A DNA stretch of 64,000 nt. It comes from TMED27 sp964350695. Its GTDB lineage: Bacteria; Pseudomonadota; Alphaproteobacteria; Micavibrionales; Micavibrionaceae. Position 1 is the stretch's first letter, and each line of letters opens with the position of its first letter. Of this stretch, positions 26,122 through 34,806 are shown piece after piece. The stretch lies in NCBI GenBank assembly GCA_964350695.1, contig CAYGKM010000004.1, forward strand, positions 85,427 through 149,426. The letters run 5' to 3'. The notes below the pieces were generated by a model that did not search any database, had not been told where the DNA came from, and saw only the letters and a list, made by a program, of their open reading frames with translations. The position numbers were made by a program, and so were the translations under genes.

Positions 26122-28461
26122 TTACGCCACTTTGCTTTGTGCGTTTGATTTCGCGCGCATAATCTTCGCCGCTTCCACCATGCCTTTAAGCGCCTCTTTC
26201 ACTTCCGGCCACCTGCGGGTTTTCAAACCGCAATCAGGGTTCACCCAAATCTGACGCTCATCAAGGTTCACCTTGGCTTTATCAAGCAGATCAACCATTT
26301 CTTGCGTTGTCGGAACGCGCGGTGAGTGAATATCATAAACCCCCGGCCCGATCTCGTTCGGGTATTTATACTCAACAAAAGCTTCCAAAAGCTCCATCTG
26401 CGAGCGTGAACACTCAATCGAGATCACATCCGCGTCCATTGCTCCGATGCTGTCGATCACATCATTGAACTCCGAATAACACATATGCGTATGGATCTGT
26501 GTTTCGTCCTCAACGCAGCATGAACTCAGGCGGAAATTCTCCACCGCATTGTCCAGATATTCCTGCCAATCGCTTTTACGCAAAGGCAAACCTTCACGGA
26601 ACGCCGCTTCATCAATCTGAATCATCTTGATGCCCGCTTCTTCCAGATCCTCAACCTCGTCACGGATCGCCAAAGCAATCTGACGCGCCGTGTCATTACG
26701 CGGCTGGTCATCCCGCACAAAAGACCACTGCAAAATCGTGATCGGGCCTGTCAGCATGCCTTTCATAATCTTACTTGTCTGCTCTTGCGCGTATTTGCTC
26801 CACTCCACCGTCATGGCCGTCGGGCGGGATACATCACCGAAAATAATCGGCGGTTTAACGCAGCGTGAACCATAAGATTGCACCCAGCCATATTTCGAGA
26901 ACGCAAAGCCGCTCAGCTGCTCGCCGAAATACTCAACCATGTCGTTGCGCTCCGGTTCGCCGTGCACAAGCACATCAATATCGGACTCATGCTGAAACTC
27001 GACAACGTCACGAATTTCTTTCTTCATCGCTTCGGTATAGGCCGCTTGGTCAATCCGTCCGGCTTTAAAGTCCGAACGCGCTTTGCGAATATCCGGCGTC
27101 TGCGGGAAAGACCCGATCGTCGTTGTCGGATAAAGCGGAATATTCATCGCCGCATGCTGCACCTTCTGGCGCTTGGCAAATGCGGATTTACGCTCTTTCA
27201 TATCATCGGTGATGTTATGAATGCGCTCTTCCACGGCGCGGTCATGAATGCGCGTAGATTTCTTGCGGCTTTCTTGTGTCTGCACGCTATGCGCCAAAAC
27301 AGAAGCAATCGTCTCGCGGCCATTATTCGCCCCTTCGGCAATCACGGCAATCTCGTCCAGCTTCTGCGTCGCATAGGCCATCCAGCCCTTAAGCTCGTCA
27401 TCAAGCTCTGTCTCGGATTCCAGATCAAAAGGCGTATGCAGAAGCGAACAGCTTCCCGCAACAAATACGCGCTCTGTGCCAATGGCTTTAATCGCTTTTT
27501 CAACCTTCGCAAGGGAATCGCACAAATCATTTTTCCAGATGTTGCGCCCGTCAACCACGCCCAAAGACAGCACTTTCGTATCGCCGATAAGCGACAGCGC
27601 CTGCTCAATGTCTTTATTCGCATCATTCGATGTCGTGTTCGCACGGCCCGATCCACGGCAAAGATCAATATGGATCCCGTCAACAGGAAGCGAGAACGCC
27701 AATTCCGCATTGTCTTTCAAGCTTTCGAAATATGTCGCCACAAGAACCTTAAGCCCTTCAGGCGCATTCAAACCCTCATAAGCGGCCTTGATCGTGCCTT
27801 GGCCGATAGAACAAAGATCAAGCGAGAATACAGGCTCGTCAATCTGCACCCATTTCGCGCCGCGCTTGGCAAGACCTGCCAGAATTTCGTTATAAACAGG
27901 AAGCAAAGACTTCACGAATTCCACATGGTCAAACCCGTCATATTGCGGCTTCCCAAGGAATGTATATGTCGCGGGGCCAACAATTACAGGGCGCGTATTG
28001 ATACCCTGCTTTTTCGCTTCGTCATATTCATCAAAAATCTTTTGTGACGACAATTTAGGCACCATGCCTTTTTCGAATTCAGGCACGATATAGTGATAGT
28101 TTGTGTCATACCACTTGGTCATTTCCATGGCTGTCACATCCACATCGCCTTGCTGACGGCCGCGGGCCATCGCAAAATATGTATCCAGATCAATTTTGCC
28201 GCCTGAATGTTTATACCGCGACGGGATAAGCCCAAGCGTTGTTGTCAAATCCAGAATCTGGTCGTAATACGCGAAATCATTCGATGGAATGTGATTCAAA
28301 CCGGCGTCCTTTTGACGCTTCCAGTTTTGCGCGCGAAGCTCTTTACCCACGCTCAGCAATTCTTCCTTGCTGCTATTACCCTTCCAATAGGCCTCAACAG
28401 CCTTCTTCAACTCGCGCATCGGTCCGATACGTGGAAACCCTAGATTTGTTGCCAATACCAT
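26122..28461 (-). CDS. metE: cobalamin-independent methionine synthase
   Basis: MetE moves the methyl group of 5-methyltetrahydrofolate (polyglutamate) to homocysteine without B12. The 779 residues hold both barrel halves: LGFPRIGPMRELKKAVEAYW at the N-terminus, TTIGSFPQTPDIRKAR at the start of the C-half, MLTGPITILQWSFVRDD, and IQIDEAAFREGLPL. Zinc ligands are in HTHMCYSEF, ECSRS and the PDCGLKTR region. Length is normal. It lies 82 bp after metF on the same strand, so both probably answer to the SAM riboswitch upstream of metF. Confidence 0.97.
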   Translation of the reverse strand: MVLATNLGFPRIGPMRELKKAVEAYWKGNSSKEELLSVGKELRAQNWKRQKDAGLNHIPSNDFAYYDQILDLTTTLGLIPSRYKHSGGKIDLDTYFAMARGRQQGDVDVTAMEMTKWYDTNYHYIVPEFEKGMVPKLSSQKIFDEYDEAKKQGINTRPVIVGPATYTFLGKPQYDGFDHVEFVKSLLPVYNEILAGLAKRGAKWVQIDEPVFSLDLCSIGQGTIKAAYEGLNAPEGLKVLVATYFESLKDNAELAFSLPVDGIHIDLCRGSGRANTTSNDANKDIEQALSLIGDTKVLSLGVVDGRNIWKNDLCDSLAKVEKAIKAIGTERVFVAGSCSLLHTPFDLESETELDDELKGWMAYATQKLDEIAVIAEGANNGRETIASVLAHSVQTQESRKKSTRIHDRAVEERIHNITDDMKERKSAFAKRQKVQHAAMNIPLYPTTTIGSFPQTPDIRKARSDFKAGRIDQAAYTEAMKKEIRDVVEFQHESDIDVLVHGEPERNDMVEYFGEQLSGFAFSKYGWVQSYGSRCVKPPIIFGDVSRPTAMTVEWSKYAQEQTSKIMKGMLTGPITILQWSFVRDDQPRNDTARQIALAIRDEVEDLEEAGIKMIQIDEAAFREGLPLRKSDWQEYLDNAVENFRLSSCCVEDETQIHTHMCYSEFNDVIDSIGAMDADVISIECSRSQMELLEAFVEYKYPNEIGPGVYDIHSPRVPTTQEMVDLLDKAKVNLDERQIWVNPDCGLKTRRWPEVKEALKGMVEAAKIMRAKSNAQSKVA

Positions 28462-28543
28462 TGTTAAACTCCTTATGAATGGTGGTGGTTAAATTCTGTT
28501 CAAAGACCATAAACAGCCCGTGAACGCTTTGCAATGATGATTA

Positions 28544-29401
28544 TTATGCCGCTTTCGCCTTATATCCTAAGGCCTGCGCCGCCGCCACGCTGATCGGCGC
28601 TTTGTTCATGGTGTAATAGTGAATATGCTCCACGCCGTTATCGGTCAGATCAAGCGACTGCCCGACCAGCAAATCTGTCGCAATCTTAAACGCGTCCTCA
28701 TCAGACACGTCTTCAAACTTGCCCATCAACCAATCCGGTACGCTGGCTTGGCATCTTTTCGCAAACCCGCACATGGATTTGAAATCATAAATCGGCAGTA
28801 ATCCCGGCACGATCGGTGTCTCAATTCCCGCCTTCTCGCATGTCTCGCGGAAGGCATAAAACAAATCATTATCAAAGAAAAACTGTGTAATGGCGCGGGT
28901 GCTTCCTGCATCACATTTTAACTTCAGCGCCGCAACATCATCCGCCAGACTTTTCGCATCGGGATGCTTCTCGGGATAACATCCCACCGAAATTTCAAAA
29001 TCATGCCAGCCCTTAAGGCCTTCCACGAAATCCGAAGTATACTGAAAATAATTCTCGTCACTGTCCAAAGGCCAATTCACATCTGCATCCGCAGGCATAT
29101 CCCCGCGCAGCGCAATAATGTGGCGCACGCCCATATCCCAAAGCCGGTCCGTATAGGCTTTCAATTCGTCTTTGCGTGAATTGATAAACGTCAAATGCGC
29201 CGCCATCGGCACGTCATGAAGGCTCATCATCTTCTTAAGCGCCTCAACTGTGCCGTCACGCGTCGATCCGCCCGCGCCGTACGTCACCGTCATATATGTC
29301 GGATCAAGCGCCGAAAGCTCGCTCGCAACAGGCCAAAGCTTCTCGGCCAAATCGTCGTTTTTCGGAGGAAAAAATTCAAATGAAATTGTTGGTTTGTTCA
29401 T
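28544..29401 (-). CDS. metF: 5,10-methylenetetrahydrofolate reductase
   Basis: MetF makes the 5-methyl-THF used by MetE. The 285-residue flavoprotein barrel begins ISFEFFPPKNDDLAEKLWPV with the conserved EFFPPK, continues with YMTVTYGAGGSTRDGTVEAL and HLTFINS, then IIALRGDMPADADVNW and ITQFFFDNDLFYAF. Length is typical of the bacterial enzyme. The gene is read from a promoter at 29533-29561 through a SAM-II-like leader; the start codon has only a modest AAAGGG ribosome site, which fits control of translation by the leader. Confidence 0.97.
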   Translation of the reverse strand: MNKPTISFEFFPPKNDDLAEKLWPVASELSALDPTYMTVTYGAGGSTRDGTVEALKKMMSLHDVPMAAHLTFINSRKDELKAYTDRLWDMGVRHIIALRGDMPADADVNWPLDSDENYFQYTSDFVEGLKGWHDFEISVGCYPEKHPDAKSLADDVAALKLKCDAGSTRAITQFFFDNDLFYAFRETCEKAGIETPIVPGLLPIYDFKSMCGFAKRCQASVPDWLMGKFEDVSDEDAFKIATDLLVGQSLDLTDNGVEHIHYYTMNKAPISVAAAQALGYKAKAA

Positions 29402-29470
29402 AGTGTTAGTGCCCTTTTATTGCAGTTATAACCGCAGGCACGCATTTTCCACATTCATGAAAACACTTAC

Positions 29471-29526
29471 TACGGTCGCTTTAGCTTTGATAATGCGGTG
29501 CAAGCTGTATCCATCAAATTCCGCAT
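29471..29526 (-). ncRNA. SAM-II-like riboswitch in the metF leader
   Basis: Read on the minus strand, AUGCGG (29526-29521) pairs with CCGCAU (29498-29493). The enclosed loop has UUUG and ends GCUUGCA, and after the stem comes AUCAAAGCUAAAG with the GCUAAA core at 29485-29480. UUUG...GCUUGCA inside the loop and AAAGCUAAA after the stem are signatures of the SAM-II class found upstream of alphaproteobacterial met genes. The second pseudoknot helix is not clear; AUGG with CCGU is one option. SAM-V is the close alternative class. Confidence 0.7.
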
Positions 29527-29532
29527 ATGCAG

Positions 29533-29561
29533 ATCAAACTATACGCACCTATTTGTGTCAA
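29533..29561 (-). promoter_or_regulatory. metF promoter upstream of the riboswitch
   Basis: On the minus strand TTGACA (29561-29556) and TTTGAT (29538-29533) are 17 bases apart, predicting a transcript start close to 29526, just where the riboswitch stem begins. This agreement supports both calls. Confidence 0.6.
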
Positions 29562-29641
29562 TATTTTTTCTTGCCACAGGAATACATAATCTTTAAGATT
29601 TTTTGAAATTACATAAAATTTACTGAGTAGGAGAGAAGCTT

Positions 29642-30988
29642 ATGGGTTTCAAATGGATAGAAATTAATCCCGACGCAAGTCCCGTCCAAGGTGCAATTGA
29701 GCTTGGAAAAGCCATTGAAGCCGAAAGAGCGGGCAATGGCCCGTCACTTAAAAAATTGAGCCAAGGCGCAGAAACCTATTCTCCTGAAGGCGAACTCGGC
29801 AAGCTCTTTACATTCTCAGACACAGCCAGCCCCCAATATAACACAGACAAAGGCGGCCCGGTGGAAACGCGCGTTGCCGCAGCGGAATGGGTTACCCGTT
29901 TTTTCGGAATACCTGCAGATAAGAACAATACATTCGTTCTTCAAACAAATGGTCGTTTCGCGCTTGGCATGATAGATCACATTGTCGCCGCCCCCTTTAA
30001 ATCGATGGGAATGCAGCCATACCAAGATCAACCCGATACGGCATGGCCCATGACTGGCGCGCATGCAGAATTTGCAGGCATGGGTGTGATCACACACAAA
30101 GTTGAGGAAGGTAACTTTGTAAATACAATGACACGCAACGCCACACCCAGACAATGGTATCATGCACGGGGCGGCGCTGTTTCATCCCTTTACCAAAACT
30201 TCCCGCATAACCCGACATCTTCAATGATCCAAACCGAAGAAAACGATCAAATTATAGGCTTTATGGAAGCCGTTAATAAATATGCGCGAAGCCAGAATCT
30301 TCCGCCATCTGCCTTGGTCATCGACAATCCGTATTTCATGGCCTGTGAACAGGGCAACTTCAGAGGGGCGCACCTCAACAGCGGCTATAACAGCGTTCTC
30401 AGCACGGAATCAGAAACGCCTTGGGCGGCCGCCTTCAGCCTTTCAAAAGCCTATGGAACAGCCAGCCTGGGAACAACAATTGTTGTTCTTCACCCTAAAC
30501 TCGCGGGCAAGTTTAGAGACGCAGTCACGCTTTTCGGTCCGGGCGTTGGATATTCCCCCGCTCACATGCAAAACATGGCCAAAGCATTTTCCCCTGAAAA
30601 GGATAATCTGTCTTTGGCGCATATGGGCAAAATCGCCGATAAATACGCACAAGCATGTGATTACATGCAAGGGCCATTAGGCAATGCAGAAACCAAAATC
30701 GGCAACATCATTGTGCCGGGCGGTGTAGGTATGACGCGCTTGATCGAATATCCTGAAAGTTTGGAAGGCAAGCCTTATCTCTGTTCAGACGGCGTAACGC
30801 GCAACATTGATGGTCCGCGCATAATTGAAATTCTGGCCAATGATTTTAACGCACTTACTGTTCATAATGGTGGTAGATACATTCGTCTGGCATATCCTGG
30901 CGATCCTAAAGATGTGCGTGCAGGCATTGATAATGTAGCGACAGGTCTTACGGCTATGCTTGAAGCTCCGTCTGCTGATAGGATGTAA
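29642..30988 (+). CDS. divergent PLP-dependent fold-type-I aminotransferase-like enzyme
   Basis: The 448-residue protein has the landmarks of class I/II aminotransferases: NFPHNPTSSM (the NPTG-like loop), VIDNPYFMACEQ (Asp and Tyr contacts to the cofactor), SLSKAYG with the probable PLP lysine K269, and a late YIRLAY arginine. Overall similarity to named members is low, so the substrate is not assigned. AGGAGAGAAGCTT before the ATG is a strong ribosome site. It is divergent from metF and close to guaA, which may point to methionine or one-carbon metabolism, but this is only context. Confidence 0.8.
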   Translation: MGFKWIEINPDASPVQGAIELGKAIEAERAGNGPSLKKLSQGAETYSPEGELGKLFTFSDTASPQYNTDKGGPVETRVAAAEWVTRFFGIPADKNNTFVLQTNGRFALGMIDHIVAAPFKSMGMQPYQDQPDTAWPMTGAHAEFAGMGVITHKVEEGNFVNTMTRNATPRQWYHARGGAVSSLYQNFPHNPTSSMIQTEENDQIIGFMEAVNKYARSQNLPPSALVIDNPYFMACEQGNFRGAHLNSGYNSVLSTESETPWAAAFSLSKAYGTASLGTTIVVLHPKLAGKFRDAVTLFGPGVGYSPAHMQNMAKAFSPEKDNLSLAHMGKIADKYAQACDYMQGPLGNAETKIGNIIVPGGVGMTRLIEYPESLEGKPYLCSDGVTRNIDGPRIIEILANDFNALTVHNGGRYIRLAYPGDPKDVRAGIDNVATGLTAMLEAPSADRM

Positions 30989-31033
30989 TAAAAAATGATA
31001 GATTTCACAAGGGATGGCTGATAAAACCTCCCT

Positions 31034-32644
31034 ATGACAAACGCACAAGAAAAAATTATCGCCCCCGAAGTTGGAAAATCTCACGAGCATATCCTGATCC
31101 TCGATTTCGGCTCCCAAGTCACCCAGCTCATCGCCCGCCGCGTCCGCGAAAGCGGCGTATATTGCGAAATCTGGCCGTTCAACAACGCCGATGATGAGAA
31201 AATAAAAGCCTATAACCCAAAGGGCATAATCCTCTCCGGCGGCCCTTGCAGCGTCCTCGATAAAGACGCCCCCGCCGCCCCGCAAATCGTATTCGATCTC
31301 GGCGTGCCCGTTTTCGGCATCTGCTACGGTCAGCAAACCATGGTCAAACAGCTCGGCGGCACAGTCGAAGGGGAACAATCCCGCGAATTCGGACGCGCTT
31401 TCGTCGATGTTACCGACCACTCCGCCATCACGCGCCATGTCTGGGACAAAGGCGCACATGAGCAGGTCTGGATGTCCCACGGCGACCACGTCTCCACGCT
31501 CCCCGAGGGCTTCCACGTCATCGCAAAATCCGACGGCGCGCCCTTCGCCTTCATCGGCGATACCGAACGTAAATTCTACGGCGTGCAATTCCACCCCGAA
31601 GTCGTCCATACCCTGCATGGCGCAGACCTGCTGAAAAACTTCACCCACGAAGTCTGCGGCTGCAAAGGCGATTGGACGATGGCCAATTTCCGCGAGGAAG
31701 CCATCGCAAAAATCCGCGCCCAGGTCGGCGACCAAAAGGTCATTTGCGGCCTGTCGGGCGGCGTAGATTCTTCCGTCACCGCTGCCCTCCTCCACGAAGC
31801 CATCGGCAAACAGCTCACCTGCATCTATGTCGACACAGGCATGATGCGCGCAGGCGAAAGCGAACAGGTCGTTGACCTCTTCCGCAACCATTATCAAATC
31901 CCCCTCATCCATGAGGACGCTAGCGAAAAATTCCTCGGCGGCCTTGAGGGCATCTCCGACCCCGAGATGAAACGCAAACTCATCGGCACAATGTTTATCG
32001 AGGTGTTCGAAAACTGCTCGCGCCGCGTCGGTTCAGGCGACGGTATAGACGCCGCCTTCCTCGCCCAAGGCACGCTCTATCCCGATGTCATCGAATCCGT
32101 ATCCTTCATGGGCGGCCCGTCCGTGACCATCAAATCCCACCATAATGTCGGCGGCTTGCCGGAGCGCATGGATCTAAAACTGGTCGAACCCATGCGTGAA
32201 CTCTTCAAGGACGAAGTCCGCGCACTTGGCCGCGAGCTTGGCATGCCGGAAGACTTCATTAAACGCCACCCCTTCCCGGGGCCGGGCCTCGCCATCCGCA
32301 TTCCGGGTGAAATCACTCCCGAAAAACTCGAAATCCTCCGCAAAGCCGATACCGTCTATCTCGATGCGATTAAAGAAGCTGGGCTATACGATGAAATTTG
32401 GCAGGCCTTCGTGGTGCTTCTCCCTGTGCGCTCCGTCGGCGTGATGGGCGATGGCCGAACGTACGAATATGTCTGCGCCCTAAGGGCTGTGACCTCCACC
32501 GACGGCATGACCGCCGATTACTACCCCTTCGAACATGAATTCCTCGGCAAGGTCTCCACCCGCATCATCAACGAAGTCCACGGCATCAACCGCGTGACCT
32601 ATGACATCACCTCCAAGCCACCCGGGACGATTGAGTGGGAGTAG
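31034..32644 (+). CDS. guaA: GMP synthase (glutamine-hydrolysing)
   Basis: GuaA converts XMP to GMP. The 536 residues have the class I amidotransferase (about 20-215) with the nucleophile in GICYGQQ and the HPE of VQFHPEVVHT; the ATP pyrophosphatase with GLSGGVDSSVTAALLHEA; and the C-terminal dimer domain with GVMGDGRTYEYVCALRAVTS and the ending KPPGTIEWE. Length is normal. guaB is 9 kb upstream on the same strand but not in an operon with it. A nested stem-loop follows the stop. Confidence 0.97.
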   Translation: MTNAQEKIIAPEVGKSHEHILILDFGSQVTQLIARRVRESGVYCEIWPFNNADDEKIKAYNPKGIILSGGPCSVLDKDAPAAPQIVFDLGVPVFGICYGQQTMVKQLGGTVEGEQSREFGRAFVDVTDHSAITRHVWDKGAHEQVWMSHGDHVSTLPEGFHVIAKSDGAPFAFIGDTERKFYGVQFHPEVVHTLHGADLLKNFTHEVCGCKGDWTMANFREEAIAKIRAQVGDQKVICGLSGGVDSSVTAALLHEAIGKQLTCIYVDTGMMRAGESEQVVDLFRNHYQIPLIHEDASEKFLGGLEGISDPEMKRKLIGTMFIEVFENCSRRVGSGDGIDAAFLAQGTLYPDVIESVSFMGGPSVTIKSHHNVGGLPERMDLKLVEPMRELFKDEVRALGRELGMPEDFIKRHPFPGPGLAIRIPGEITPEKLEILRKADTVYLDAIKEAGLYDEIWQAFVVLLPVRSVGVMGDGRTYEYVCALRAVTSTDGMTADYYPFEHEFLGKVSTRIINEVHGINRVTYDITSKPPGTIEWE

Positions 32645-32653
32645 TGCCTGATA

Positions 32654-32692
32654 TCAATAGAATTGGTTTCAAGAAACCTTGATGCCTATTGA
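32654..32692 (+). other. nested stem-loop after guaA
   Basis: TCAATAG (32654-32660) pairs with CTATTGA (32686-32692), and inside them GGTTTC (32665-32670) pairs with GAAACC (32673-32678). There is no T run, so it is not a standard terminator; it may protect the guaA 3' end or be a small repeat. Confidence 0.45.
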
Positions 32693-32774
32693 GGTGATTA
32701 AGGGCGTTTATGTTTGACAATTGAGCCGACAGTTTTAAAGTCAACCACAGGTTATAATTTATAGGAAAATATTC

Positions 32775-33143
32775 ATGAAAAAACTTTTGACTGTGCTGTG
32801 CGTCCCGCTGCTATTTGGCTGTGCGTCAATTACAAATGACTCTCACGTGCCTGTGGCTCTTTCTTTCAGCGATGGTAGCTCTGGCACATGTCAGATAGAA
32901 AATAAACGCTTTGCCGAAACCGTTTCTATTCCAAGCACGAGCATGGTACGCCGTAGCGACGATGCTCTTAAATATCGATGCCAGACAAAAAAGGGTAAGG
33001 AAGCTTTTGGTGCTATTCCTAGCACAATTGGCGCTAAAATAATTGCAAGCGCAGTTTTCTTGGACTTTGGAATTACGGATGCAATCACAGATAAACATAG
33101 AGAATATCCCGCCAGTTTTGTAATTCCGATCACTTCCAATTAA
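32775..33143 (+). CDS. small lipoprotein
   Basis: The 122-residue protein has a short signal with lipobox LFGC (cysteine 16). The mature part has two cysteines (GTCQIENKRFAE and YRCQTKKG), a VPVALSFSDGSSGTC strand region and a C-terminal hydrophobic turn (IGAKIIASAVFLDFGITDAITD) leading to YPASFVIPI. This layout is typical of a widespread group of small proteobacterial lipoproteins of unknown role. It is alone, followed by a palindromic repeat, and has a TATAAT before it but no good -35. Confidence 0.7.
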   Translation: MKKLLTVLCVPLLFGCASITNDSHVPVALSFSDGSSGTCQIENKRFAETVSIPSTSMVRRSDDALKYRCQTKKGKEAFGAIPSTIGAKIIASAVFLDFGITDAITDKHREYPASFVIPITSN

Positions 33144-33159
33144 AACAAACTAGGTTTTA

Positions 33160-33261
33160 GGCGAAGCAATCCGCTATTACGTCATTGCGAACCGCGAGCG
33201 AATGCGAAGCGGGAAGCAATCCAGATTGCCACGTCGGATTTTCAATCCTCCTCGCAATGAC
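33160..33261. repeat. dispersed palindromic repeat (GTCATTGCGA type)
   Basis: GTCATTGCGA (33181-33190) and TCGCAATGAC (33252-33261) bound an 81-bp palindrome containing GCGAAGCGGGAAGCAATCC and GGATT/AATCC arms. A partial unit, GCGAAGCAATCC, precedes it at 33162-33173. Elements with this GTCATTGCGAG...GAAGCAATCC wording are scattered through many proteobacterial genomes as non-coding repeats. Confidence 0.75.
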
Positions 33262-33288
33262 ATCCGTGTTTATCTGTGGTTGAAACCC

Positions 33289-33561
33289 CTATCGCTTTAA
33301 ATCCCGATAAAAATTCTCATGTGGCCCGAATTTGATAAGATGAAGCATGATGTGTTCATCATGATATTCATATGCAAGCAAAGTAAGCTGCCCCACCATC
33401 TTGAACTTATGAACGCGAATACCTTTTAAATCCCCTTTTTTCATCTCGCCGCTATGGATGTTTTCAGCAATATCCTTAACCGCCCTCTGAAGGTCGCGGA
33501 TCTGGTTATCTTTCAATTTTTTTGAGGTTCTTTTAAAAGACGGACTTTCAATGATAATCAT
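33289..33561 (-). CDS. RelE/ParE-family toxin of a type II toxin-antitoxin pair
   Basis: The 90-residue basic protein has the RelE/ParE fold pattern: ESPSFKRTSKKLKDNQIRDL, a second helix DIAENIHSGEMKKGDLKGIR, then strands VHKFKMVGQLTLLAYEYHDEHIMLHLIKFG and the closing GPHENFYRDLKR. RelE-like toxins cleave mRNA and ParE-like ones poison gyrase; which applies is not decidable here. It follows its antitoxin by 9 bp, in the usual antitoxin-first order. Confidence 0.85.
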   Translation of the reverse strand: MIIIESPSFKRTSKKLKDNQIRDLQRAVKDIAENIHSGEMKKGDLKGIRVHKFKMVGQLTLLAYEYHDEHIMLHLIKFGPHENFYRDLKR

Positions 33562-33570
33562 TTAAAGCCT

Positions 33571-33813
33571 CTAATCGTTCTTATACCACTCCGGCGGTTC
33601 CACATGTGTGAATTTGAAAGGCGTTCCGGGTTCGGTTTCTTCCAAAGCAAGAAGGATTTCCTGCATAAACTCAAAAGGAAGATCAGGGTTTTCCTCGGCG
33701 AGCTTGCCGATTTTTGCCCAATATTCAATCTGCTTCGGCGTAGAGCGGCTATAGACATTCGCATATTTCTTGGCTTGTTCAACAAGCTCGTCTGATAAAT
33801 TCACTGTCGTCAT
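33571..33813 (-). CDS. ParD-like antitoxin
   Basis: The 80-residue protein starts with a ribbon-helix-helix-like segment (TTVNLSDELVEQAKKYA) and continues with SRSTPKQIEYWAKIGKLAEENPDLPFEFMQEILLALEE, the signature of the ParD-like antitoxin family. The C-terminal tail (KFTHVEPPEWYKND) should wrap the toxin. It is first in the operon, with a perfect 15-bp palindrome 44 bp upstream that is a likely autoregulatory operator. Confidence 0.88.
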   Translation of the reverse strand: MTTVNLSDELVEQAKKYANVYSRSTPKQIEYWAKIGKLAEENPDLPFEFMQEILLALEETEPGTPFKFTHVEPPEWYKND

Positions 33814-33856
33814 GATATAACGCTTTCTAACAAATTACAACATATTGTTCTATTAT

Positions 33857-33871
33857 CCTACAATTTGTAGG
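33857..33871 (-). promoter_or_regulatory. palindromic operator candidate of the toxin-antitoxin operon
   Basis: CCTACAATTTGTAGG is a perfect 7-1-7 inverted repeat upstream of the antitoxin start, in an AT-rich promoter region. Ribbon-helix-helix antitoxins normally repress their own operon through such sites. Confidence 0.6.
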
Positions 33872-34010
33872 TTTTGTCCAACACTTTGTTTGACGTTTCG
33901 TTCGACAATGATCATGTACGGACGCTATCGGACACAAAACCTCCTTCCCAAATCCTAAAATTTCGGCGATCATAACCCCATCAACGCCCGCAATCCGCTT
34001 ATTTCGCCCC

Positions 34011-34256
34011 CTAAAACGGCAACTCATACTGCCGGTCATCCTCCGGGTATCGTGCGCTTTGCGCGGTGATTAAATCTTCCATTGATGTCATGGCATGCGG
34101 CATCGTATCCACCGCTTCGGGCGGGTCAGCGGGTACAGAGTTCTCGTTTTCAGCCACGATTTCATACCACAGCTGAAACGTATCCTCGCCGCGAAGCTGG
34201 CGCTTGCGGGGCATCATAGAGCTATATGGCTCAATTTGCTTGATCTTCATACCCAT
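34011..34256 (-). CDS. orphan 81-residue protein
   Basis: A small hydrophilic protein (MKIKQIEPYSSMMPRKRQL, then DTFQLWYEIVAENEN) without recognised domain or signal. AGAGG sits about nine bases before the ATG at 34256; a second ATG lies two codons in. It is isolated between the toxin-antitoxin pair and a glycine-zipper gene. Real coding is plausible from its composition but not proven. Confidence 0.5.
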   Translation of the reverse strand: MGMKIKQIEPYSSMMPRKRQLRGEDTFQLWYEIVAENENSVPADPPEAVDTMPHAMTSMEDLITAQSARYPEDDRQYELPF

Positions 34257-34392
34257 CGGGGTTTGCCTCTTTTCCTATATACCCAAACATACGGGCGGCG
34301 CGCGAAGTTCCTTCTTTTTATTTTTACAAGCGGAACTAATCCCGAAGCCATCCGTTTGCCCCATACGATTAACTCCAAAAAGGAATATAAAA

Positions 34393-34740
34393 ATGAATAA
34401 GAGAGATGCATTAGCTTTAGGCGCAGGCGCTGTTTTACTGGTCGCCATTACAGCAGGCGCAAGCGCCTATGTCATGACAATGGATGACGCCCCTGATGCG
34501 CAATCCGCGCAAAAAGCGTCCGTAACCTCCACGGCAAGCCGCGCCCCCGCGCAAGCCCCCGTGCCCGCTTGTGACGATGACAACATCGTTGGTAAGGTTC
34601 TCGGCGGCGTAGGCGGCGGCGTTGCCGGCGCGCAGTTCGGTAAAGGCAACGGCAAAACAGCCGCAACAATCGGCGGCGCGGTCGGTGGCCAGCTTTTGGG
34701 CGAGGAATATATCCCGACCAGAAACGTCACCTGTCGTTAA
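34393..34740 (+). CDS. glycine-zipper membrane protein
   Basis: The 115-residue product has an N-terminal hydrophobic helix (ALALGAGAVLLVAITAGASAYV), an Ala/Ser/Pro-rich linker, and a glycine-zipper segment (GKVLGGVGGGVAGAQFGKGN, then TAATIGGAVGGQLLGEE) as in Rick_17kDa and OmpA-associated 2TM proteins. Such proteins sit in or near the outer membrane. Two cysteines (PACDDDN and the terminal VTCR) could pair. AAAAAGGAATATAAAA precedes ATG 34393; an upstream frame to 34204 is rejected. A terminator follows. Confidence 0.8.
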   Translation: MNKRDALALGAGAVLLVAITAGASAYVMTMDDAPDAQSAQKASVTSTASRAPAQAPVPACDDDNIVGKVLGGVGGGVAGAQFGKGNGKTAATIGGAVGGQLLGEEYIPTRNVTCR

Positions 34741-34806
34741 GATTAAATTTTCCTAGGTTTAGCGGGCCCATCAGAACTCCCCCGTTCGGGGCTCGTTAAA
34801 ACTTCT

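Noticed and set aside
26878..28047. 389-residue plus-strand open frame opposite metE
   Set aside because: Arg/His/Asn-rich composition typical of an antisense shadow; metE on the other strand is unambiguous.
30785..31912. 375-residue minus-strand open frame opposite the PLP enzyme and guaA
   Set aside because: Spans two well-supported genes on the other strand and has no recognisable domain.
32713..32757. TTGACA and TATAAT before the lipoprotein at 32775
   Set aside because: The two hexamers are more than 30 bases apart, so they cannot form one promoter.
33827..34039. 70-residue minus-strand frame upstream of the antitoxin
   Set aside because: Overlaps the palindromic operator and has a composition unlike any protein; better read as promoter DNA.
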